Positions 1 through 6,076 of a DNA stretch of 16,362 nucleotides are shown one piece after another. The translations under genes and the position numbers were made by a program. The notes under the pieces are model-generated. The model saw only the letters and a program-made list of their open reading frames with translations, did no database searches and had not been told where the DNA came from. The DNA is from an uncultured Eubacteriales bacterium (lineage in GTDB: Bacteria > Bacillota > Clostridia > Oscillospirales > Oscillospiraceae): positions 1-16,362 of the forward strand of contig USGS01000036.1 of NCBI GenBank assembly GCA_900554275.1, given 5' to 3'. Each line of letters begins with the position of its first letter. Within the stretch, counting starts at the first letter, position 1.

Positions 1-111
1 GCTCAAACAACGCAGCTTGATGTCCATGCCCACCCGCAGCACCTGCCAGCGCTTGCTGCCGCAGGGATGATCTTTTTTCAGCTCTAAAATATCGTTCAGG
101 TTCAGCTCCAT
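1..111 (-). CDS. DUF951 domain protein (partial, C-terminus outside window)
   Basis: This is the first 37 codons of a small protein beginning MELNLNDILELKKDHPCGSK and continuing with RWQVLRVGMDIKLRCLS to the left edge. The pattern 'D-ILELKK-HPCGS-RW-VLRVG-DI-LRC' is the hallmark of the DUF951 family, small (about 60-70 aa) basic proteins of Firmicutes with no proven function; nucleic-acid binding is sometimes suspected but this is not shown here. The start codon ATG (111-109) shares its A with the TAA stop of rarA (TAATG), so translation is probably coupled to rarA and both genes share a transcript. The rest of the gene is off the window, so length and the usual C-terminal Cys cannot be checked. 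Confidence 0.85.
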   Translation of the reverse strand, partial: MELNLNDILELKKDHPCGSKRWQVLRVGMDIKLRCLS

Positions 112-1373
112 TACGCACCTCCCTTGATGTCGTCCCAGTACCGTTTAGCCGCCTGCTCCGTCTTATTCGGCCCGTACTCATAATACCGCTTATCTCCCTG
201 TGTTTCCGGCAGATACCGCTGCTTTACATAGTGGTTTGGGTAGACGTGGGGGTACTTATAGGCCGCCGCCTTTTCCGCACCGGCGCTGTCGGCGTGGACG
301 TTCTTCAAATGTCGGGGAATATCCCCCACCGCGCCATGCCGGATGTCCTCCATGGCGGCGATAATGGCGTCGTGCGCGCTGTTGGATTTCGGCGCGGTGG
401 CCAGCAATACTGCCGCCTCCGCCAGCGGCAGACGTGCCTCCGGCAGTCCGATCTGCAGCGCCGCATCCACGCAGGCCTTCGTCACTACGATGGCCTGCGG
501 ATACGCCAGCCCGATGTCCTCCGCCGCGATGACCAGCAGCCGCCTGCACGGAGACAGCAAATCGCCCGCCACCAGCAGCCGCCCCAAATAATACACCGCC
601 GCATCCGGGTCAGAGCCCCGGATAGATTTTTGCAGTGCCGACAGTAGGTCAAAGTGGTCGTCGCCCTCCCTATCATAGCGCATAGCGCTGTGCTGACTAA
701 GCTGTAAAGCATCATTACTTGTTGCATATAGTCCGCCGTCTTTCGGCTTTGCCGCCCGGTACAGCAGCTCCACCGCGTTGACCGCCTTGCGCACATCGCC
801 GCCGCAGCCCGCCGCCACCGTTTTAGGCACGTCCTCCGCCCACGCGAAGGGCAGCTGACTTCTCTCCTGCTCGATCCGCAGGGCACGCTCCACGGCGGGG
901 ATGGTCTCCTCCACCGTCAGCGGTTTGAATTCAAACACCGTGCAGCGGGACAGCAGCGCGTTGTAGATATAAAAATAAGGGTTCTCCGTGGTGGATGCGA
1001 TCAGCGTGATCTTTCCGTTTTCCAGGAACTCCAGCAGGCTCTGCTGCTGCTTCTTGTTGAAGTACTGGATCTCATCCAGATACAGCAGCACACCCTTGGG
1101 CGCCAGCATGGTGTCCACATCGCCGATGATATTCTTCACATCCTGCAGGGACGCAGTCGTGGCATTCAGATAGTACAGCGTTTTCTCCGCCCGCTTGGCA
1201 ATAATGTTGGCCACGGTGGTCTTTCCCGTGCCGGACGGCCCGTAGAAGATCAGGTTCGTGTCCGTTCCGTTCTCGATGAGCCGCCGCAGCAGCGCACCCT
1301 CCCCCAGCAGATGGCGCTGCCCGCATACCTCGTCCAATGTCTGTGGCCGTATCTCGTCTGCCAGTGGCCGCAT
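111..1373 (-). CDS. rarA: Replication-associated recombination protein A (RarA/MgsA), AAA+ ATPase
   Basis: A 420-residue AAA+ ATPase of the RarA/MgsA/WRNIP1 family, cytosolic proteins that act at stalled replication forks and are related to clamp-loader subunits. Visible motifs: the N-terminal family signature MRPLADEIRPQTLDEVCGQ, Walker A GPSGTGKTT (residues 45-53), Walker B LLYLDEI (96-102), sensor 1 IASTTEN (125-131) and a probable arginine finger in LLSRC (Arg143). The C-terminal half carries the family segment SAMRYDREGDDHFD and ends in the helical tetramerisation domain with YKYPHVYPNHYV. Length is usual for the family. The start is supported by a strong ribosome-binding site, AGGGAGGTG, 5 bases upstream, and by a sigma-A promoter at 1409-1437. 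The TAA stop overlaps the next gene by one base. An AT-richer patch occurs near 675-735. Identity is near certain from the family motifs. Confidence 0.97.
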   Translation of the reverse strand: MRPLADEIRPQTLDEVCGQRHLLGEGALLRRLIENGTDTNLIFYGPSGTGKTTVANIIAKRAEKTLYYLNATTASLQDVKNIIGDVDTMLAPKGVLLYLDEIQYFNKKQQQSLLEFLENGKITLIASTTENPYFYIYNALLSRCTVFEFKPLTVEETIPAVERALRIEQERSQLPFAWAEDVPKTVAAGCGGDVRKAVNAVELLYRAAKPKDGGLYATSNDALQLSQHSAMRYDREGDDHFDLLSALQKSIRGSDPDAAVYYLGRLLVAGDLLSPCRRLLVIAAEDIGLAYPQAIVVTKACVDAALQIGLPEARLPLAEAAVLLATAPKSNSAHDAIIAAMEDIRHGAVGDIPRHLKNVHADSAGAEKAAAYKYPHVYPNHYVKQRYLPETQGDKRYYEYGPNKTEQAAKRYWDDIKGGA

Positions 1374-1408
1374 AGCAGCACCTCCCTCGCGTTTTCACTG
1401 CAAATGGC

Positions 1409-1437
1409 ATTATACCACCGATTGCCTTTTTCTGCAA
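1409..1437 (-). promoter_or_regulatory. Sigma-A promoter of rarA
   Basis: On the minus strand TTGCAG (1437-1432) is followed after exactly 17 bases by a perfect TATAAT (1414-1409). The start codon of rarA lies 36 bases beyond the -10 box, leaving a short leader that holds the AGGGAGGTG ribosome-binding site. The -35 box sits inside the spacer of the oppositely directed nth promoter. Confidence 0.85.
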
Positions 1438-1450
1438 CATCTGTTACAAT
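1422..1450 (+). promoter_or_regulatory. Sigma-A promoter of nth
   Basis: TTGCCT (1422-1427), 17 bases, then TACAAT (1445-1450) on the plus strand. Transcription would start near 1457, where the ribosome-binding site GAGGTGAT (1457-1464) begins, so the nth mRNA should have a very short leader of about 13 bases. It is interleaved with the rarA promoter on the other strand. Confidence 0.7.
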
Positions 1451-1469
1451 AGCCGTGAGGTGATGCTGT

Positions 1470-2114
1470 ATGAAGTCAAAGGAGCAGGTATCCGCCATCA
1501 TTGCGGCCCTGAAAGAGCTGTACCCTGACGCCCTGTGCTCTTTGGATTACGGAAAGGACTACGAGCTGCTGTTCTCCGTCCGCCTGGCGGCCCAGTGTAC
1601 CGACGCCCGCGTAAATATGGTCACGCCCGCCCTGTTTGCCCGCTATCCCACGCTGGAGGCCTTCGCCGCCGCCGATGTGGACGAGGTGGGTACATACGTC
1701 CAGTCCTGCGGCTTCTGGCGTGCCAAGGCCCGTGACATCGTGGCCTCCGCGCAGATGCTGCTGGAGCGCTTCGGCGGCAAAGTCCCGGACAATATGGACG
1801 ACCTGCTCTCCCTGCCCGGCGTGGGCCGCAAGACCGCCAATCTGATCCTGGGCGACATCTACGGCAGGGACGGCTACGTCTGCGACACCCACTGCATCCG
1901 CATCACAGGCCGCCTGGGCCTGACCGACGGCAGCAAAGACCCGCTGAAGGTGGAGCGGCAGCTTCGCCGCGTCCTGCCGCCGGAAGAGGCCAACAGCTTC
2001 TGCCACCGCATGGTGCTCCATGGCCGCGCCCTGTGCATGGCCCGCAAGCCCAGCTGCGATGAATGTCCCCTGCGTCCCTTGTGCGACTATGGCAGCGGCC
2101 CGAACAATATATGA
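1470..2114 (+). CDS. nth: Endonuclease III (Nth), DNA glycosylase/AP lyase
   Basis: A 214-residue base-excision-repair enzyme that removes oxidised pyrimidines and cleaves at abasic sites. Visible features: helix-hairpin-helix LPGVGRKTA (residues 115-123) with the catalytic lysine at 121, the catalytic aspartate 139 in VCDTHCIRITGRLG, and the C-terminal [4Fe-4S] ligands Cys189, 196, 199 and 205 in the exact C-x6-C-x2-C-x5-C spacing of the family. Length matches E. coli Nth (211 aa). The start is set by GAGGTGAT five bases upstream. It is the only plus-strand gene in the window, transcribed divergently from rarA and convergently with ispA, and ends in its own terminator. All catalytic and cluster residues are intact, so it should be active. 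Confidence 0.97.
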   Translation: MKSKEQVSAIIAALKELYPDALCSLDYGKDYELLFSVRLAAQCTDARVNMVTPALFARYPTLEAFAAADVDEVGTYVQSCGFWRAKARDIVASAQMLLERFGGKVPDNMDDLLSLPGVGRKTANLILGDIYGRDGYVCDTHCIRITGRLGLTDGSKDPLKVERQLRRVLPPEEANSFCHRMVLHGRALCMARKPSCDECPLRPLCDYGSGPNNI

Positions 2115-2127
2115 CCATAGCCAAGAA

Positions 2128-2149
2128 CGCCCGGAATGATTTCCGGGCG
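2128..2149 (+). terminator. Intrinsic terminator of nth, possibly bidirectional with ispA
   Basis: A perfect 9-bp stem (CGCCCGGAA / TTCCGGGCG) with a TGAT loop is followed on the plus strand by a T-rich tail (CTCTTTCTCT). It begins 14 bases after the nth stop. On the minus strand the tail is only GTTCTTGG, weak, but no other hairpin is visible between the ispA stop and nth, so it may serve both convergent genes. Confidence 0.8.
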
Positions 2150-2184
2150 CTCTTTCTCTGTACTGCAATGCCTGACAGCTGATA

Positions 2185-3054
2185 TTACTTTACACGTTTG
2201 ACCATGCGGTCCGCCAGCTCCAGCAGGAAGCCTCTGTCCGCCCAGTCCACGATAGCGGCCTTGGCTTTGGCCGTGTAGTCCTCCACCGTCTGCTGGCAGG
2301 CTGTCAGGCCCTTTACGTCCACGAACGTGACCTTGCCCTCATCCCTGTCCGAGCCGATAGGCTTGCCGAACACGGCCTCGTTTCCCTCCACGTCCAGAAT
2401 GTCGTCCCGTATTTGGAATGCCAGACCCAAGTTTTCTCCGAATTCCCGGGCCTGACGGCGCTGCTCTTCGCCCATACCGGCGGCCACGCAGCCCAGCTCC
2501 GCCGCACCGGAGATCATGGCGCAGGTCTTGAGCCGGTTCAGGAACGTAAGCCCCTCCGCGTCCTCCACGTCATACACCGTATCCAGCACCTGTCCGCCCA
2601 CCATACCGTCTGCCCCGGCGGCCTTGGCCAGCACCTCCACCGCCGCGATGCGGCTCTCGGCGGACAGACCCTCCGCCTGGGCGATAAGCCGGAATGCCTC
2701 CGGCTGCATGGCGTCACCGGCCAGCACGGCCATCGTCTCGCCGTACACCTTGTGGTTGGTGGGCTTGCCCCGGCGCAGGTCGTCATCGTCCATGCAGGGC
2801 AGATCGTCGTGGATCAGGGAGTAGTTATGTACCAGCTCCAGCGCACAGGCGTAGGGCAACGCCAAGTGCCAGTCGATGCCGCCCAGCCGGGCAAATTCCA
2901 GCGTCAGCACCGGGCGGATACGCTTGCCGCCCGCCAGCAGGCTGTACCGAATGGCCTCGTACAGCCGCCCGTAGGGCGCGCTGCCGGTAAACAGGCCGTT
3001 CAGATAGTCCTCCACCGCCAGCCGGTACGCCTCATATCTTCTTTCGTAATCCAT
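2185..3054 (-). CDS. ispA: Polyprenyl synthetase, farnesyl diphosphate synthase type
   Basis: A 289-residue trans-prenyltransferase that condenses isopentenyl diphosphate with dimethylallyl/geranyl diphosphate to C15 (perhaps C20) chains for undecaprenyl phosphate and quinone precursors. The first aspartate-rich motif is DDLPCMD (residues 83-89), with four residues between the Asp pair and the third Asp as in bacterial farnesyl diphosphate synthases; the second is DDILD (217-221). The IPP-binding GGKRIRP (42-48) and the segment KPTNHKVYGE are present. The motif usually seen as GDALLTEAF is GDAMQPEAF here (113-121). Start ATG is 3 bases after the xseB stop and is preceded by GGAGG inside the end of xseB. 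It is the last gene of the asp23-nusB-xseA-xseB operon; dxs, a frequent next gene in other Firmicutes, is absent because nth converges here. Product chain length is inference. Confidence 0.93.
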   Translation of the reverse strand: MDYERRYEAYRLAVEDYLNGLFTGSAPYGRLYEAIRYSLLAGGKRIRPVLTLEFARLGGIDWHLALPYACALELVHNYSLIHDDLPCMDDDDLRRGKPTNHKVYGETMAVLAGDAMQPEAFRLIAQAEGLSAESRIAAVEVLAKAAGADGMVGGQVLDTVYDVEDAEGLTFLNRLKTCAMISGAAELGCVAAGMGEEQRRQAREFGENLGLAFQIRDDILDVEGNEAVFGKPIGSDRDEGKVTFVDVKGLTACQQTVEDYTAKAKAAIVDWADRGFLLELADRMVKRVK

Positions 3055-3057
3055 CTG

Positions 3058-3288
3058 TCAATCCTCCGCTGTAAAATCGCTCTCCACAGGCGCGCCGTCC
3101 GCGCCCTTGGCCAGCTTGACCACCTTCTGCTCCGCAGCGTCCAGCTCCTTGCGGCACTGGCTCACCAGCTTTGCGCCCTCCTCGAACAGCGCCAAACTCT
3201 CGCTCAGCGGCGCGTCGCCCCGCTCCAGCTGGACCACCAGCGCTTCCAGCCGGGCCATATTCTCCTCAAACGTCTTTTTTGCCGCCAT
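3058..3288 (-). CDS. xseB: Exonuclease VII small subunit
   Basis: A 76-residue acidic, helical protein starting MAAKKTFEENMARLEALVVQ and containing the family core LE-LV-QLERGDAPLSESLALFEEG. It is the small subunit of exonuclease VII, which with XseA degrades single-stranded DNA in both directions. The open frame runs further upstream, but those residues overlap xseA and are Arg-rich noise; the chosen ATG lies 4 bases after the xseA stop with AGGAGG (3303-3298) at a normal distance. Length is typical (about 70-80 aa). It sits between its partner xseA and ispA, the standard order in Firmicutes. Confidence 0.95.
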   Translation of the reverse strand: MAAKKTFEENMARLEALVVQLERGDAPLSESLALFEEGAKLVSQCRKELDAAEQKVVKLAKGADGAPVESDFTAED

Positions 3289-3292
3289 CGCG

Positions 3293-4501
3293 TTATTCCT
3301 CCTTTGTTTCCGCCACATCGCATACCAGCTGTCCCTGGGCCAGCCGCACGCGGATGCGCTCTCCTGCCGCCGTCTGTGCCGCCGAACGCAGCACTGTTCC
3401 GTTCTCCGTCTGCGCCAACGCATAACCCCGGCCCAGCACCCGCAGGGGGCTCAGCGCATCCAGCGCTGATGCCAGCGCCGCGAACCGGCCGCTCTCCCGG
3501 TCTGTCACCGCCCGCATGGCGGCGGCCAGCCTGTGCTGTAAATGATCCAGCTGCATCCCCTTGTCGGCGATCAGTGCCGTGGGATCGGTCAGCACCCGCT
3601 TCTGTGCCAGGCTGTCCAGCCGCTCTTGAGATGCTTTGAGCTGCCGCGTTACGCCCTGGGCCATGCGGCTGTCCGCGCCGTCCAACCAGCGCAGCAGCTC
3701 CATCCGGTCCGGCACGGCGATCTCCGCCGCGTTGGAGGGTGTGGATGCCCGCCGGTCCGCCACAAAATCGCTGATAGCCACATCCGGCTCATGCCCCACA
3801 GCGGAGATGACCGGTATCTCCGAGTCGTAGATGGCCCGTGCCACCCGCTCGTCGTTAAAAGCCCACAGATCCTCCAGCGAACCGCCGCCCCGTCCCGTGA
3901 TCAACACATCCGCCAGCCGGTGTCGGTTGGCGTAGCGTATCGCCCCGGCGATCTCCGCCGGCGCCTCCGTGCCCTGCACCCGTACCGGCAGCAGCAGCAC
4001 CTTGGCAATGGGATACCTGCGCCGCAGAATGCGTATCATGTCGTGCACCGCCGCACCCGCCGGAGAGGTCACGATGGCGATGCGCTGAGGATACGGCGGC
4101 AACGGCTTCTTGTGTGCCTCGTCGAACAGCCCCTCCAGCCGCAGCTTTTCCTTCAGCTGCTCGTAGGCCACACTCAGGTCACCTACTCCATCCGGCGACA
4201 GCCCGGTGCAGTAAAGCTGGTATGCGCCGTCCCTGGGATAGACGCTGATACGCCCCGACGCAATGACCTGCATCCCGTTCTCTGGCCGAAACCGCAGCTT
4301 CATGGCACTGCCCTTGAACAGCACACATTTCACCGCACACTGGCTGTCCTTCAGCGTAAAGTAGTGATGCCCGGAGGGATACACCTTATAGTTGGAGATC
4401 TCGCCCCGAAGCAGGAGATCCGTCAGCGGCGGCACGTTGTCCAACAGGTCCTTTATAAATTGGTTCAGCTCGGAAACGGTAAAAATATACCTCTCCGCCA
4501 T
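3293..4501 (-). CDS. xseA: Exonuclease VII large subunit
   Basis: The catalytic subunit of exonuclease VII, which degrades single-stranded DNA and acts in repair. An N-terminal OB-fold (about residues 5-100, with LLRGEISNYK and YFTLKDSQCAVKCVLF) is followed by the nuclease domain with the signatures IVTSPAGAAVHD, TGRGGGSLEDLWAFNDE, SAVGHEPDVAISDFVADRRA and STPSNAAE, then a coiled C-terminal part. An ATG two codons further upstream (4507) directly abuts the GGGAGG ribosome-binding site with no spacer, so the second ATG at 4501, six bases from GGGAGG, is the likelier start, giving 402 residues. Downstream it is separated by only 4 bases from xseB. Upstream, a strong hairpin lies between it and nusB with no visible promoter in the gap, so it should depend on read-through from nusB. 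Confidence 0.95.
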   Translation of the reverse strand: MAERYIFTVSELNQFIKDLLDNVPPLTDLLLRGEISNYKVYPSGHHYFTLKDSQCAVKCVLFKGSAMKLRFRPENGMQVIASGRISVYPRDGAYQLYCTGLSPDGVGDLSVAYEQLKEKLRLEGLFDEAHKKPLPPYPQRIAIVTSPAGAAVHDMIRILRRRYPIAKVLLLPVRVQGTEAPAEIAGAIRYANRHRLADVLITGRGGGSLEDLWAFNDERVARAIYDSEIPVISAVGHEPDVAISDFVADRRASTPSNAAEIAVPDRMELLRWLDGADSRMAQGVTRQLKASQERLDSLAQKRVLTDPTALIADKGMQLDHLQHRLAAAMRAVTDRESGRFAALASALDALSPLRVLGRGYALAQTENGTVLRSAAQTAAGERIRVRLAQGQLVCDVAETKEE

Positions 4502-4507
4502 AGACAT

Positions 4508-4517
4508 CCTCCCTTCT
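4508..4517 (-). promoter_or_regulatory. Ribosome-binding site deciding the xseA start
   Basis: AGAAGGGAGG on the minus strand. It touches the ATG at 4507 with no gap but is 6 bases from the ATG at 4501, which favours the second ATG. Confidence 0.75.
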
Positions 4518-4529
4518 CAGACTACCTGA

Positions 4530-4555
4530 AAAGGCAGAGCGCAAGCTCTGCCTTT
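4530..4555 (-). terminator. Terminator-like hairpin between nusB and xseA
   Basis: A perfect 11-bp stem, AAAGGCAGAGC / GCTCTGCCTTT, with a 4-base loop (TTGC on the coding strand), starts 5 bases after the nusB stop and is followed by TTTTC on the minus strand. It has the form of an intrinsic terminator with a short U tract. Since no promoter fits in the 28 bases between it and xseA, it is probably a partial terminator (attenuator) or an mRNA stabilising/processing hairpin within the operon. Confidence 0.7.
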
Positions 4556-4560
4556 CCTAT

Positions 4561-5019
4561 TTACTCTTTTACGGTCTTGCCCTCGCCCCGGGCAAAGCTG
4601 CCCAAAATGCCGTTGATGAACTTGACAACCTCCGGCGATTCGTAGCGCTTGGCGATCTGCACCGCCTCGTTGATGGCCACGCCCTCCGGGATGTCCGCCA
4701 TGTAGAGGATCTCGAACATGGCCACCCGCATGATGGCCGACGCCACCAGTGAGATGCGTTCAAAGCGCCAGCCCTGGGCGTACTTTTCAATATCGCCGTC
4801 CAGCTCCGCGGCGTGCTCCGCCACACCGGACACCAGCCGGCGGATGTACGCCATCTGCTTGGCGTTGGGCACTTCCTCGTACAGCGCGTCCTCACCGGCC
4901 AGTGCCGCGAAGCGCTCCGCGCTCAACTGCCGATCCAGAAACTCCTCCACCGGCATATCGGCAAAACTCAATTCATAGGCGAGATGCATGGCGATCTCGC
5001 GGGCGGTGCTGCGTGTCAT
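4561..5019 (-). CDS. nusB: Transcription antitermination factor NusB
   Basis: A 152-residue all-helical NusB protein that binds boxA RNA with NusE (ribosomal protein S10) to promote antitermination in rRNA operons. Visible family features: the N-terminal basic helix TRSTAREIAMHLAYELSF and the conserved C-terminal block ERISLVASAIMRVAMFEILY, IPEGVAINEAVQIAKRYESPEVVKFINGILG. Between them lies a clostridial-type inserted segment (about residues 30-60). Start ATG is preceded by AAAGGA at about 11 bases and by a purine-rich leader made of a triplicated 7-mer. It follows the asp23-family gene and precedes xseA, the usual order in Firmicutes. No residue looks out of place. Confidence 0.96.
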   Translation of the reverse strand: MTRSTAREIAMHLAYELSFADMPVEEFLDRQLSAERFAALAGEDALYEEVPNAKQMAYIRRLVSGVAEHAAELDGDIEKYAQGWRFERISLVASAIMRVAMFEILYMADIPEGVAINEAVQIAKRYESPEVVKFINGILGSFARGEGKTVKE

Positions 5020-5035
5020 AATCGTATAGTCCTTT

Positions 5036-5056
5036 TCTCTCTTCTCTCTTCTCTCT
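5036..5056 (-). repeat. Three perfect tandem copies of a 7-mer in the nusB leader
   Basis: TCTCTCT occurs at 5036-5042, 5043-5049 and 5050-5056 on the plus strand. In the nusB mRNA this is a GA-only tract immediately before the AAAGGA ribosome-binding site. Copy-number change by slippage would not alter any reading frame but would alter the asp23-nusB spacing. Confidence 0.85.
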
Positions 5057-5065
5057 TGTGTCGCT

Positions 5066-5425
5066 TCAGTTGAAGCTGATGCCGCCCACGTGGACGTTCA
5101 CCGCCGCCACCTTAAAGCCTGTCATTCCCTCCAGCGCGGCGTGTACGGCCTTCTGTACCTTCTTTGCCGCCTCGCCGATGGCGCTGCCGTAGCGCACCGC
5201 GATGAACAGGTTCACCACGATGTTCTCTCCGTCCAGCTCCACCTTCACGCCCTTGGAGGTCATCTTCTTGCCGCCCATCAGGTCGGACACGTTGGCGCTC
5301 ATCAGCGCGCTGACGCCCTCCGTCTCCAGCGCAGCATTGCTGGCAATGGATGCCAGCACGTCCTCAGAGATCTGGATGGTGCCTGCCTCCTCCTGGTGGA
5401 TCATGTATTCCTTGCTATCAGCCAT
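5066..5425 (-). CDS. Asp23/Gls24 family protein (YqhY-like)
   Basis: A 119-residue protein of the Asp23/Gls24 envelope-stress family, resembling Bacillus YqhY, which is encoded between the accBC genes and nusB and has been tied to control of fatty-acid synthesis. Visible features: GTIQISEDVLASIASNAALETEGV near the N-terminus, then GVKVELDGENIVVNLFIAVRYG and the helix GEAAKKVQKAVHAALEGMTGF with the closing VNVHVGGISF. It has no signal peptide or membrane segment, so it is cytosolic or membrane-associated through partners. The frame stays open nine codons upstream (to 5452), but GAGGAG lies at 5441-5436, correctly placed only for MADSKEYM at 5425. It is the first gene of the nusB-xseAB-ispA operon. 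accB/accC are not adjacent. Family is sure, role is inferred from position. Confidence 0.9.
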   Translation of the reverse strand: MADSKEYMIHQEEAGTIQISEDVLASIASNAALETEGVSALMSANVSDLMGGKKMTSKGVKVELDGENIVVNLFIAVRYGSAIGEAAKKVQKAVHAALEGMTGFKVAAVNVHVGGISFN

Positions 5426-5482
5426 GGCCGTTACACTCCTCGCAGTTGTCATTGGTAACGCGAATTACTTCGTCAGCCATAG

Positions 5483-5511
5483 ATTATACCATTTTTCAGC
5501 GTGGAATACAA
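5483..5511 (-). promoter_or_regulatory. Sigma-A promoter of the asp23-nusB-xseAB-ispA operon
   Basis: TTGTAT (5511-5506), a 17-base spacer, and a perfect TATAAT (5488-5483) on the minus strand, 57 bases before the asp23 start. The -35 box begins only 3 bases after the spoIIIAH stop and no terminator stands between the two operons. Confidence 0.85.
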
Positions 5512-5514
5512 CAC

Positions 5515-6054
5515 TTATTTTGTGCCGCCCGCCTCCATGATCTTGATCTGCCCGGCGGTATAGTCTGTCTCCGCGATGACAATGTCCTTGATCCGCGCCA
5601 CATCGGCCGCCTCCAGCTCCGTCGGCGACGACACCACCACGCTGACGGAGTCCGCTCCCATGAACGCCACACAGTCGGTGTAGCCCTTGGCCACCACCAG
5701 ATTTTCGATCTGTGACTCCGCCACGGTGTACCCTGCCAGCACCTGCAGTGTCTCCGCCGCCTCATTCAGCACATCCTCTGAGGCGTTCTCATCCTGCTTT
5801 GCCTCCTCCAGCATACTGATGGCCGTATCCCGTGCCTGCTTGCGGCTGAGCCGTGCCGTGGAGAAGTAATCCTCCCCACTGGCTGACGTCTCCGCCTCCG
5901 CGTCCACTGTCTCACCGTTCACCAGTGTGGACTGTCCCAGGATCTTCGGCGTGTCCGACACATCCCCCGCATAACGCCAGTTCAGATACACCGATGTCCC
6001 CACCAGCACCAGTACCGCCGCCACCACGGCCCGCCGCTTCCATACCTGCTTCAT
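5515..6054 (-). CDS. spoIIIAH: Stage III sporulation protein AH
   Basis: A 179-residue bitopic membrane protein of the mother-cell/forespore channel. After a short basic N-terminus (MKQVWKRR) comes one transmembrane helix (about residues 8-26), then a linker and a C-terminal extracytoplasmic domain related to YscJ/FliF ring-building proteins, which in B. subtilis binds forespore SpoIIQ. Recognisable features are the family segment YFSTARLSRKQARDTAISML, the Glu-rich helix with EEAKQDENASEDVLNEAAETL, and E-QIENLVVAKGYTDCVAFM. The frame is open to 6072, but GGGAGGA lies inside that extension and 9 bases before the ATG at 6054, so 6054 is preferred. Last gene of spoIIIA, 22 bases after spoIIIAG. 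Confidence 0.95.
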   Translation of the reverse strand: MKQVWKRRAVVAAVLVLVGTSVYLNWRYAGDVSDTPKILGQSTLVNGETVDAEAETSASGEDYFSTARLSRKQARDTAISMLEEAKQDENASEDVLNEAAETLQVLAGYTVAESQIENLVVAKGYTDCVAFMGADSVSVVVSSPTELEAADVARIKDIVIAETDYTAGQIKIMEAGGTK

Positions 6055-6063
6055 GTTGCTTCG

Positions 6064-6070
6064 TCCTCCC
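6064..6070 (-). promoter_or_regulatory. Ribosome-binding site deciding the spoIIIAH start
   Basis: GGGAGGA on the minus strand, 9 bases before the ATG at 6054 and inside the alternative upstream reading from 6072, which it rules out as the main start. Confidence 0.75.
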
Positions 6071-6076
6071 ATATAG

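Noticed and set aside
3289..3423. N-terminal extension of xseB by 45 codons
   Set aside because: It lies within xseA in another frame and is Arg-rich; AGGAGG directly precedes the ATG at 3288 and the family begins there.
2413..3639. A 408-codon plus-strand frame opposite ispA, xseB and xseA
   Set aside because: Antisense shadow across three real genes; the translation is low-complexity with no recognisable motif. The same applies to long frames at 3542-4645 and 7053-8189.
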